A DNA stretch of 64,000 bases from assembly GCF_001522545.3 (NCBI RefSeq), contig NC_031773.1, positions 47,166,359 to 47,230,358 on the forward strand, in the 5' to 3' direction. Each line of letters opens with the position of its first letter. Position 1 is the stretch's first letter. Positions 53,170-64,000 of the stretch are shown in pieces. Both the position numbers and the translations under genes were made by a program. The stretch is from Parus major. Taxonomy: Eukaryota > Chordata > Aves > Passeriformes > Paridae. The notes below the pieces were generated by a model that worked only from the letters and a program-made list of their open reading frames with translations, was not told the origin of the DNA and did no database searches.

Positions 53170-56144
53170 CAGGAGTGACCCAGTGTGCCCAGCCTCACCA
53201 GGCCTCTTCCTTTTTAAACATGAATCTACCAGATTTCTATTTTATAATTTCTCATGAGAATTAACTCTACAGAAGTTACAAGACAAGTTTTAAAATTTCC
53301 TGGGGAGAGAATTTATCAGGGTGCATGTAAGACAATGCTACCAAAAATATTGCCATAATTTCTAATAGTATTATACTAATTTATAAAGGCTGTCTTGCCC
53401 AAGTAGGCTGACACTTTCTACATAACTCCTGTGCTGGTAAGTGGAAATTCATTCCATGAGCATTCAGCGGCCCATGACACAACTTGAAGTAAATAAGGGG
53501 ATGTCCTGGACATCCCTTGCAGACTTGCATGTCTTTGTCTTGTCAGTGCTTCTATTTTGGGGGTATTTGCTAAAGTCTAGCAAAAAAAGCAGAGCAGGTA
53601 CTGGTAGCCTAGGAAGTGAAGGTATCCCAGGATTAGTTTGCATATTTCACTGACATGTGCTCAGGGGAAGAGCTGAACTCATCTGATTAGGATATTTGCA
53701 GTGGCACGTGTATGGGAAAGGCAAGGAAGCTGAACCATGTGTCAGTGTCACACTCAGAAGCTGAACTTCAGTGGGAACTTGCTGTGGTGGGAGGGAACCT
53801 GGAGCTGAAGGTTACCAAGAGCCTTGTAATGCCAGATCTAAGAGTTATGGGAAAGAACCAGCTGAACAGAATCTCATGAGCAGAAGTGGTAGAGATAAAT
53901 TTCAGGTCAAAGTAAAATGAAGTGAAATGTTTCCTTTTCTCACACATAAGCTTATCAGCATATAGACAGACATTGTTAATGCATAAGAACTGTATTTTCT
54001 TGGTTTTGTTTTTTTTTTCCTTCCAAAGCCAGAGTTACGGTTCAGTAAGGCAGGAGTAGCATGGCAACTGCATGATAATACCAGTTGGACCAATTTCTGC
54101 CTTCAATATCCAACTGCAGACACAGTAGGAGTTCCAAGTTTCATTAATAGTGCTGCCCTATCCAAAGCAGTCAAGCATATCAGGGCTCTCTTTAAGAGAA
54201 GTAAGTGCTAGGTCTCCCCAAATGTAAAGAAAATGAGGAAGAGTAAAATTAAGCTTTTCTGTGAAACTGAGTTTCTTGGGGTACATGCAGAAGCAGTCCT
54301 GTCCTTAGATTAACCTTTGATTATATCAATACTGCATCTTCTAGTTTAAGATTTTTAGAGCTTTGCAATTACTTGCAGTGGGAAAGAACAGGGGAATGAA
54401 AAAATAGGCACAATGTTTTCTTTTCATGCATGTATATACACTGCTTTCCTGAACAATTTTGTAGCAGTTAAATTTAGGAAGGAATATAAGAAAGACATCA
54501 GATAAACCCCAGAACAATGCTGATGCTCTGTAAATGGGGATTGCACATCCCAGATGCTGCCAACAAAGCATCTATGCAAATGTACAGCCCTTTGTCCAGT
54601 GCTTTGTTGTGAAAATTATTGCTGCAAGTTCAGTCCTGCATCTCAAACTTCCTGCACTGGAAACTTCTTACATACCTAAACGAGGTGTCTTTTATCTGCT
54701 GGGTTCTTTCTCCCAGAATAATGCAGACTGATAAATTTCCCACACTGTTACTCTGTGTGGACTATAACGGTTTGTATTTTTGAGGGGTTGGAATAGAGGG
54801 AAAACTGCAATTTTGTCACTGTCAAATACTCAGTTGTCCTGCACATTGTGGAGCCAGTGCCCAGATGGGAACAGGCTATTGTCAGGCCATTCTGCTGTTT
54901 CATACTTACTTGCTCTCAGTGCACAGCAGTGGACCCTGCAGCCCAGCTGCTCCTTTTCCTTGTCATTCTCAGTTTGTGCCATCAACTTCTCCTTAAGCAT
55001 TTCATTTGATAGACTGGACTTGGAGATAACTGTAGCAGTTACTACAGATGGCTTTATACAAAAGCTTTCAATCTTACCCCCTCCAAATGTCCTGTTTGCA
55101 GAAAATGCTCTATGAAAGCCCATTATGAATACCTTTTGATGATCCTGAAGGAAGGATCAGTGTTTGGTTTTGCTAAGCCATAGCTTAGTTTTCCTGTCTA
55201 GTATATATGTTATTTCCATACATGTTTGAGAAGAGCAACCAGCCTTTCATCTTAATACACACATGACTGTGCCACAAAATGCTGTAGATCATGTTAGAGA
55301 TCTTGGAGCTTCCTCAGTTGCGCAGGTACACTTGAGCTGACACGGTGCAGCCCAACATCCTGGTGTGCTCCTTTGGTACCTGCAAGCAGCACAGCTGTGC
55401 TTGCTTGCCTTTCAGCAAATTATTGCTTCAGGCACAGCTGCCTGTGATGGAAGCACTGGTGCCATGGTTTCTATCCCACACACTTACACAATGAAGATAT
55501 GCCCTGTATATCCACCACTTTGGATGTCCTGAGCCTAGTTGCTGCTTGGCTGCCTACTTCAGGACTTGTTGCATCCTCTTGGGGCAGGAAAGAAAAGAAA
55601 TATATTCACCCTGTGCATTTTGCAATCTGCCTTTTCCCCTCCCGAGCAGCCCTTTTGCAGAGATAATGCTCTTACTTAAAGGTCACTGGGTGACTTTAAA
55701 ATTTCACTCAGCCGTGTATTGTTTGCAATAGTCAAAGAGCTCTTGGGCTTGGGACCTACTTTTGTGTTTTGTGGCAAAAGAACTGTAAGAGGGAATCCTC
55801 TTTGCTTGGTCTTAGTGGGTAATGAGACCCCTGTACCCTGTAGGACTGTTAGGAAACCTGTCTTCTCCAAAGATGGTTATGTGTAAATTGCAGGACTGGG
55901 CCCTCAATGTTCCACCCAGCTGAAAACAAGCTAGACTGAGAAGTGTATGTAAATGTATATAGGTGATGAACTTCAGCCAGCTAATGGACAAAGGGGCAGG
56001 GAAACTGAACTTCTGCCCACACTTAATATTCTCTCTTGTATTGCTGAGGTTCCCCCCCCCGTGCCATTTTAAAAATGTTAATAATGTCTTTAGGCAGAAA
56101 GTGATGTTTTGGTTTACTTGTGGGTTTTTTTCTATTACAATAAA
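53170..56144 (+). terminator. DESI1: DESI1 3' UTR and candidate poly(A) signal
   Basis: AATAAA at 56139-56144, followed directly by a run of A, is the first strong canonical signal after the stop and would give a 3' UTR of about 3 kb. Non-canonical earlier sites could be used as well. No other gene was seen in this stretch. Confidence 0.45.
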
Positions 56145-59100
56145 AAAAAAAAAAAATACAACACATTTTTCTGATTGAATGCATGTGTCCACATGGCTGC
56201 CCAGCCAATGCATCTGACCAGAAGTCATTATCTTCGCTCTGGTCCCACCTGGGAAGTGCAGCATGAGAAATTGTCCAAGCAGTTTGTGCCAGGTGCTGCT
56301 GCTGGAAGTAGTGGTGGCAACTGCCCTTTGTTAGAACTGGCCAAAGGCAATACTCTTACTTAAGTTTGAGAAATTTTTTCTTCTGTAAGTACCACGGTAT
56401 TTAAAACCATACTCCTGAGGCATTACACAGCTTGGATGAGGTGAGTGAAGATGTTCTGTCAGCACAGGTTTTGTTCAGCCCTTGGTCATCTAAGTCTGCA
56501 AGTATGAAATGTCTAACATCTGCTGTTGAAGAAGAGGCCAAACAGATGTGGAAAAATGTGGGAAAAAGTATTTTTCTGACTGTCTTGATGCTACTTCAAA
56601 GAGGGGGGAAAAATGAAAAAAGCAGTAGAGTAAAAAGTAGACTTCATGGCTGGGTTCTTCTGGAGCTTCAGAGGGGATATTGGGGAGGATTATGTAGCAC
56701 TGCCTAAAATATCTGGCTCTGGGGAAGAAATTCACTCTGTTTGGTTCAGCCTTCTGCATGCTTATTGATGGCATCCAAAAGATAAACCACACAGTTTGCT
56801 GTTTGTGTAACAGTATCAGCACAGTACAGAAGAGGTTTTGTAACAGAAGGGGATTGTAACAGAGATGCATGATTGTGGTTATTTTGGCCTTGTTCTTCGG
56901 AAGTGCTGGTTTGCTACCAAGTACTAGTACTGGCCACACATAAAATACCTGTTTCCAGATATTTAATTTTTTTTAAAATACTTTTTGAAAATTAAATTTT
57001 AAAACTAAAATGAAAACCTTGACCTTAATGGCAGCTGTAAACTAGTGCTCACAGGCACTTGCCTTCTAATCTTCAAACAAAATTTCCTGCCCTTTCCTGC
57101 TGCTAACAGGGATTTTATTCCTGACAACAGCTGCTGCCTATCCGAGCAGCAATCAAGCAAATGTATCAGGAGTGGTTGGAGTGCAGAGTATTCCATAAGC
57201 GGAACAGCCACGGTGGCCCTGTTCTCAGAGCTAACCCGGCTGAGGGAGCTGCCGCAGCTGTGGACAGCTGTGCACTTCAGCACAAGGCAGGTTCGTGCTC
57301 CCAGGGAAAGCAAGTTGTCCCCGGTCCTCACCAGCTGATATCAAATGGCCGCCAGGGTGCTTCCCGGGAGCGCTGTTTTGACGTGAAGGGACTCCCTAAA
57401 GCAGCAGGACAAGCTGCGAAAGCACAGCAGGCAGTTCAGGTTTCAGGAAGTTCTCCTGGGTAGAATAAACCCCATAGCAGTGCAGGAGTGTGAAAATGTG
57501 AACGCTGTCCCTTATTTTAGCAGACATCCCAGTTCTGGAATGTGCCCCGAGGTGGCACTGCTGCCTTGCAGCACAGGGATGCACCTGTGCATGTGCAGAG
57601 CAGCTCCCGGTTTTGGACACAGTAATGTCAGTGCAAGAGGCAGGAGGGAGGTCTCTCCCAGCCAGGAAAGCTGCAGGTAGGAGCAGCCAGGAGACAAGTC
57701 CATGGAGCAACTTGGGCTACAGCAGAACACTCTGCTGCTACAATCGATTTTCTAACTCCACACTGCTTCCACCCAGACATGGGAAGTGTCCTCCCTGTAC
57801 CATGTCATGGTTTATGAAAAATAAAGGTTTGCATTCCTGAAATCCTGGGAGTTCACTGTGTGTTTGCCCCCACGGCTGTCCTTTGAGAGTCCTGGGCGTT
57901 AGCTCATGGCTCTGCTGTGTGGAAGAACGGTTCCTTGGCTTCTGGCATTCAAGCACTCAAATCCAGGAAGGCCACTCTACTCACCCATCAGCATGCCATG
58001 GTAGGGACACTTGGAAGGATTCATTCTCTGGAGTAAGTGTCCACACATTAACTCAGGATAAATGTGTAACCACACCTCAAGTCCTAGAAATGAGCATGAC
58101 CCTAAACTCAAAACTCAGCACCCAACTGCATACAAAAAAGTGGCTAGGTGCTAAAAAAACATTCTGGGGGCTTCTGTGCATCTGAGAAAAGAGTCCACTT
58201 TTCCAGAAGTGGGAGCCCATAACCAAGGTCAGATCCTGAAGGCCACAGATTCTGCAAAAATGTCAATGCTGGGGTGATTCATGCATGTAATACTCATCCA
58301 AGACTGCCTGACTCGCTGTATTGTGGAGGTAACTCACAGAAACTGTATGGAAATAGTTGTCCTGGTGAACTCGACTAATGTCTACCCCAGAAAGCAGCTG
58401 AGGATATTTTGGTAAACTTTGTCCGAGGCAAATGGCACAGAGGTAAATTATTGACATTGTTTCTCTACATACCCCTGCCACCGAGTGGGAGCAGGAAAAT
58501 CATAAACCACAAACAAGAAAAAAACAGAATCTGTGAAGCTACCTGAATGCTTCCTTTTGAGAGGAATCTGGTGGAGAACTGGGAAAAGGGGTTGCATGAT
58601 AGCTGGAGCAAATTATACTGAGGCAAAAACCAATCAGACTGTCGAAGAAGAGTAAATCTCTCCCCAGTTCCAACCTAGCTCAGCACACTAACTCAACACT
58701 CAGTGTTGCGGGAGAGAATGCAAGCTAGTGGTTGAGCAGAAAGCATTGGATGTTCCATGCAGGCTGATTTTGATTTTGGAAAATAATTCAGGAATTAATG
58801 TAAGAGACTGGGGATGAGGAAGGCAGGGGGAGGGGGAGGTATAGGGACGGCTGTCAACATCAGGCCAGCATAATACGGCACCGTATGAATATGGTCTGAC
58901 CAGATGGTCTAATTAAATCCTAAATGACTCGTGGGGTAAATGGTAGGCGGGTCAAAGCAAAAGCTACTGGCTTTGTGCAGAGGGTATTTTGGTTTCCCCA
59001 GTAAAAATATTAACAGCATCCTATTGGAAAAGCGAGATGAGGCACTGACTAGGAGAGTGCGTGCTGCTCCTGTCCCCTTCACTAGGACACAGAAACCCTC

Positions 59101-59159
59101 AGAGGAGCTGAGCTTATCAATGCAGACCCCTCAGTTCCGGGGGGCACCGCAGTAATAAC
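56145..59159. other. DESI1-PMM1 intergenic spacer
   Basis: Tandem genes are separated by about 3 kb. The notable part is a CpG-rich patch at about 57120-57440 followed by AATAAA at 57820-57825. Otherwise I see only short ORFs and no recognised repeat or RNA gene. Confidence 0.5.
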
Positions 59160-59366
59160 AGCAAATGTGCAGAGCCGCGCCACACACGCAACTCCAGGCT
59201 CTACAGGATTGAAGGGAAGAGCCGAGGCGGGAAGACCCGCACCTTGTCGCGTCCACAGGGGAGCAGACGAGGGGTGCCCGGCACGTCCCTGCCGTGCGGC
59301 CCCGGAGGGCGGGCGGCCGCCATCAGCTCCCGCGGTCCCGCCCCCCGCCCGCGGAGCCCGGCCGGG
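59160..59366 (+). promoter_or_regulatory. PMM1 CpG-island promoter
   Basis: CpG-rich, TATA-less sequence directly upstream of the PMM1 ATG. The island continues through exon 1, intron 1 and exon 2 to about 59.66 kb. It is unidirectional as far as can be seen; no start of an opposing gene was found. Confidence 0.75.
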
Positions 59367-62300
59367 ATGGCGGCGGCGCGGGGCCGGGTGCTCTGTCTCT
59401 TCGACGTGGACGGGACCCTGACGCCGGCCCGGCAGGTAGCGAGGGGCGAGGGGCTCTGGGGGCCGAGGCCGGCGAGGCGGAGCTCGTCCCGCCGGCTGCG
59501 GCCTCACCCGCTGCTTCCCCGCCAGAAAATCGAGCCGGAGGTGGACGCGTTCCTGCGGGAGCTGCGGGAGAGGGTGCACATCGGCGTGGTGGGAGGCTCC
59601 GACTATGCCAAGATAGCCGAGCAGCTGGGAGAAGGGGACGAAGGTGAGCGCGGTCTCCCGGGGGTCACCTGTGCCCTATATCCAGCCCCGAGGCTGCCCT
59701 TGCAGCGGCTGGCCGTGCCCAGGCGGGAGCTGCTGCTTGGCTCCCCGTGTGAGGAGGGCAGGCAGGGATGCTCCAATCCATGCCGGCTCCAGCGTCAGAT
59801 TTGCACGAGCTACCTCAGAGCTCTGACAGCTTCACCCCACTCTCGCCCCCCCAGGCAATTTTCGCCTCCCTGGTGCTCCACGGTGGGGTCCCCGCAGGTT
59901 CCTCATCACGTTCCAATGGGGGCATGAGGTAGAGTAAGGAGTGGGAGGGCAAGGAGGCAGCAGCGCCTGCCTCCTCCTCCGTGTTCTCCTTCTCCGGCAT
60001 GGATGACAAGCGCCACTGGGCTCCAAGCTCTGCCTCCCACTTGGTTAGTGGAGGGAGGCCGAGAAATTCCCGGCTGAGGCTGATTGCTGAGTCGCCAGTG
60101 CTGCGTGTCTGGGTTGCAGGGGGGGCTGGAGTTAGATAACCAGTAACCACATCACCTCAGCAGCCTGGCAGTGGGGAGGGCACAGCAGAGAGCAGAGTAG
60201 CACGTATGTAGTTGACAGCATAACATTTCTGAGTCCTTATCTTTGTCCTGCAACTGATTCAGCCCGTGACCTCAGTCAGGTCGTTTCCCCCTTCATGCGT
60301 CACCTCCCCACCCGTGAGCAGAAGATAATCTCCTCATCCACTTTGTGGAAAGCAAGCAGCATAGGATGACCAGTAGCCCTTTGCAGAGCACAGAACCTAT
60401 AAAAAGCACAGTACTAAGGAAGCAAGATGGCTCACTCAGTCCTGATGCCAGTCCTTTTTGCCCCTTTTCCCAAGCAGTAGTAATGTTTCCTCTTTTTTTT
60501 TCCCCCCCTCTCAGTCATTGATAAGTTTGACTACGTCTTCGCAGAGAACGGCACAGTGCAATACAAGAATGGGCAGCTGGTCTCCAAGCAGGTATGTCCA
60601 TGAGCCATGGCTCTGCTGCCCTGTGCACCGTGGGGAGCAGCACCTGCCCTACCCAGGCCAATGGGCAGCCTCTTCTCCCCAGTTGCTACCTCTTCCAGGT
60701 GGGCTTCATGGAAGCATTCAACATTGCCACTTGCCCTTCTCTTTCTGCAGGCCATTCAGGACCACCTGGGGGAGGAGCTGCTGCAGGATCTGATCAACTT
60801 CTGTCTCAACTACATGGCACTGCTGAAGCTGCCCAAGAAACGGTAACAGCACGTGTGTGCGAGTGGAAGTCATGACACTGATTTCTGGGGAGCTGAGGTC
60901 CAGATCCATCCTAAAAAGAGCTGATCTACAGAGCTTGTCTTGCTCCAGGTTTTATCTTAGCATCCAGAGGCACTATATCACTGAGTTGGTCAGCAAGGGC
61001 AAATCATGGATGAGTGTCTTTGAGTTCTGGAGTGTCTGCACTATGTTTTAGCATAATGCCTTCTCTTTTGCCCCTTGGGTTTTCCTCCCTGGGAAGCAGG
61101 GTGCAGCCATCGTGTGTATCTCATTTAGGACAATGGTACCAGCTTGTAACTGGACAGGACATCAGGCATCACTGGTAGTATATGTTTCCAATCAGGCAAA
61201 CAATGGACCTTAGGATGGGAAGTCCAGCCCCTGAGCACACAGTTTCACATTGTTTCTAATCCACTGTCGCTGGCTGGCCCTGCTCTGCTCCCTCCCCTGT
61301 GTTCCTCTCTGCTCTTCTCCTTGAGATCCAGCAGCCAGAGGCTGAGCTGGGTTGGTGCACCTTTGCTGAGGGAAGACCAGACCAATCCAGGACAAGAAAA
61401 GGTAATCTTCCATTGGATCAGCTCATTCTGTTAGCACAGAAAGAAAGAGAGAGAGAGAGAGAGAACCTATGGCATGGAGGTGGAAGGGGGTAGCAGGAGG
61501 GCCTCTTTCAGGGGCAGCTTGCAGTTAAAACAGCCTGGGTGCAGGGTCAGACCTCACCTCAGACCGCAGTTTCAAGAACATCTGAGCCACCCAGGGCTGT
61601 TGGGAGCAGCAGCTGTGCCCCACCCTTGCCATGGCTGATTTTTTCCCTGCTCTCCCCGTGTTTGTATAGTGAGCCCAAGCAGGTGAGCCACTGGGTTGAA
61701 ATGAATTTGGCAGAAGTTGCTAAATTGTGATCCAGATTAGTTGCTTAATATGAGTCTCCACATGGCAGTAGAAGGACCAGTGAGAGGGGCTAGGATGGCC
61801 CCTTGCAACAGGACTGCTGGCAGAATGGGCCCCCAAAAGCATGGGCTGAGTCCCAGAACCCTTGGGGCTGTTTGGTTGCCTCACTGCTGTCTGGTTACCC
61901 AACAGCCTTGGTGGAGTTTCAGCTCCCAAGTAGCTTTGTGGATTTAGGCTTATGGGATTTCTAACAAAGCAAGGATCACATCTCCTGAGTCCTGGCCTGG
62001 GCTGTGAGCTACCAAACCCTCAGTGCCACAGAGATGCTGCTCCTGGGCTGCAGGCATGGCTGCCTGTGTGTTCATCCCATGATGTTCCTCACTGTGTCAG
62101 GAGATAGGAGGGGGAGAGTTTCTCCTCCAGACTCAGGGTGGTAAGCACTTTATCACAGAGAAACAGCAGGCAGGGCTGGGAGGGACAATAAGTTCAGGGG
62201 TCTTCAGCTGGACAGGGGTGGGAATCTCCCTCTCCAGCACAAGAATTTCAATCTATTTTCATGCTGGCAGGGCTGCCATCCCCTGTTGTTTCTGCCCCAG

Positions 62301-64000
62301 CAGTGCTGGGATAGCTATCTGACCCCTCTATAAACAAACAGAAGTAGCTGGGTTTTTACCAGAGAGAAAAGAAGGGACCAGTTTTCTGCCAGCTCAGTTT
62401 CAGCTTTCAACCACCCCACTGAGGAAGCAGCTGAGAAGTGACCCCAGCACAAGGTGAGGGTGGCAAGCAGGAACTGGATCCTGTCTGTGCAGGCTTAGAT
62501 AAGAGCTGCAGTCAAAGGTGCAGGGGTCAAAAGAAAGATAAAGACCCTGATTTGTGTCCCTTGAGGAGACCCTGATTGCTCCTCAGCCTGCTGCTGGACA
62601 TCAACAGCGAGTTACGCTGACCTGGGCCATCCCACTGCTCCCAGGTACTGCCAGCTTCACCCAGCCCACACAGCATTTCTTAAGAGCCTCATGGGGTAGA
62701 GGTGCCACAGCCTCATCAGGCAGCTGGACCAGGCCAGGCAATAGCTGTCCTTGCAGTTATCACAGTATTAGAAAATGTTACCTGTCATCTCCCCTAAGCT
62801 CATTGCTTCCAGCCTATCCCCAGGGCACAGAGGGACTATTTATTTCTCTTCTTTCACAGCCTCTTTTTATAAAACTTTTAGCTCCTTGGACCTTAAATAG
62901 TTGTTGATGCCCGATCTGTGTCTGTTGTGAAGCACCCAGGAATGGGAATGGCTTCTCTCCTCCTGCATGTTCTCACAGAGCCTCGCTAAGCAGCCATTCT
63001 CCTGGAAAGGCTGTTTTTCTCTCCCTGCCCCAGTAATCTTGTGCCTTTGCCCCCCCACAGAGGGACCTTCATCGAGTTTCGCAATGGAATGTTGAACATC
63101 TCCCCCATTGGTCGCAGCTGCACCCCAGAGGAGCGAATCGAGTTCTCGGAGCTGGACAAGGTACAGGGGCCAGACCTGGGCTCACCCTCCCCTTGGCTGG
63201 TTTTGCATGACCAGGTTTTATGTGCTCCCCCCTCCTCCCAAGGAGAAGGAGGGTCCAGCTTCAAGCTGTGCACTTGCAACAAGGTGGAGACAGGGCTGGG
63301 AGCCAGGAAACCAAAGAGAAGACACAGATGAATGGAAGAAACTTGATTTTGTTGGGGACCACCAATGCAAGGGGGTGGCAGGCAGGATTCCCTGTACTGT
63401 GGGAGAGCCCCAGGGAATAAGGCAGTTATTTAACAGCATTTACATCCTCATTTACAGCACCCAAAGATAGCCCAGCAGCTGTCTTCTCTCTCCCACTTCC
63501 CCAGCCCCAACAGAGCTGGAACTAACTTTGGAAAACTGGGCTTTCCAAACTGGGAGGGCCATGGCAGATCTGCTGGGCAGATCTTTAGAGGATTTGGCCC
63601 ATGCTCATACCAGTTTCCACTTGGGGAAGCTTTCTTGGGGTTGAGGAATCAGCTGGTCTTTGCAAGGCTTTTTAAGCAAAGCTGGAGGCTTCAGGTTATG
63701 AACTGGGCTGTGGGAAGCTGAAGCAGTTGTATTCCATTGCCAAGGAAGATCTGTGACCTGCTCCTCCCGGTGGAGTGAGCTGGTGGCCTGCTTGGTCACT
63801 GGGCAGGACTGGTGGAAGCTGGCTAAATGTCATGGCACTGGGGCCCAGTGCAGGTGGGGAGAGAGCAGAGTTGCCCAGCAGACAGTTTACAGTGGATTCT
63901 GGGAGAATGTCAACATGTAGTTATTCAAACCCTCTTTTCTTCCCCTTCCTCCTTATGCTCCACAGAAAGAGCGGATACGGGAGAAGTTTGTGGCAGCCTT
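59367..64000 (+). CDS. PMM1: Phosphomannomutase 1 (3' part beyond window)
   Basis: Cytosolic HAD-superfamily enzyme interconverting mannose-6-phosphate and mannose-1-phosphate for GDP-mannose synthesis; PMM1 can also act as an IMP-stimulated glucose-1,6-bisphosphatase. Exons: 59367-59435, 59526-59643, 60515-60591, 60751-60842, 63061-63160, 63966-64000 (cut by the window end). Phases are continuous. HAD motif I is FDVDGTLT with nucleophile Asp13 and acid/base Asp15. Further family segments are [64 protein letters not shown] and [21 protein letters not shown]1 rather than PMM2 is favoured by the [18 protein letters not shown] segment and by the neighbours. The N-terminus is about six residues shorter than human PMM1. 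About 110 C-terminal residues lie past the right edge. Confidence 0.96.
61440..61464 (+). repeat. (GA)n microsatellite in PMM1 intron 4
   Basis: GAAA-type start followed by about nine uninterrupted GA units. Confidence 0.85.

Overview
This window looks like a single-copy, gene-rich stretch of a bird genome, most likely a passerine. Spliced vertebrate genes with GT-AG introns, three CpG-island promoters and many old CR1 LINE fragments fit a bird. Two solo LTRs resemble LTR families I associate with songbirds, which is why I favour a passerine; that is recognition from memory, not a search.

Five protein-coding genes are present, left to right. (1) MEI1, minus strand, meiotic DNA double-strand-break factor. 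It starts at about 21.15 kb and runs off the left edge; 20 coding exons (736 codons) were reconstructed with continuous reading phase. (2) SNU13 (NHP2L1/15.5K), plus strand, complete in three exons (128 aa). (3) XRCC6 (Ku70), minus strand, complete in 12 coding exons (612 aa). (4) DESI1, plus strand, complete in six exons (169 aa) with a 22-nt microexon and a 9-kb first intron. (5) PMM1, plus strand, five complete exons and the start of a sixth, cut by the right edge.

The order PMM1-DESI1-XRCC6-SNU13-MEI1 and all relative orientations match human 22q13.2, inverted with respect to the window. Two gene pairs are divergent and share CpG-island promoters: MEI1/SNU13 (162 bp between start codons) and XRCC6/DESI1 (548 bp, three CCAAT boxes). 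SNU13 and XRCC6 are convergent. The genes do not form one pathway: MEI1 makes and Ku70 joins DNA breaks, SNU13 is a U4 snRNP and box C/D snoRNP protein, DESI1 is a deSUMOylating isopeptidase and PMM1 a phosphomannomutase.

Spaces between genes hold introns, UTRs, CR1 fragments, solo LTRs and simple repeats. I found no tRNA, rRNA, CRISPR or prokaryote-type system. The most notable local points are a solo LTR inside the XRCC6 3' UTR region, a GC-AG intron in MEI1, a CpG-rich patch after DESI1 with no assigned gene, and an in-frame, stop-free first intron of PMM1. Nothing here supports a wholly new biological system.
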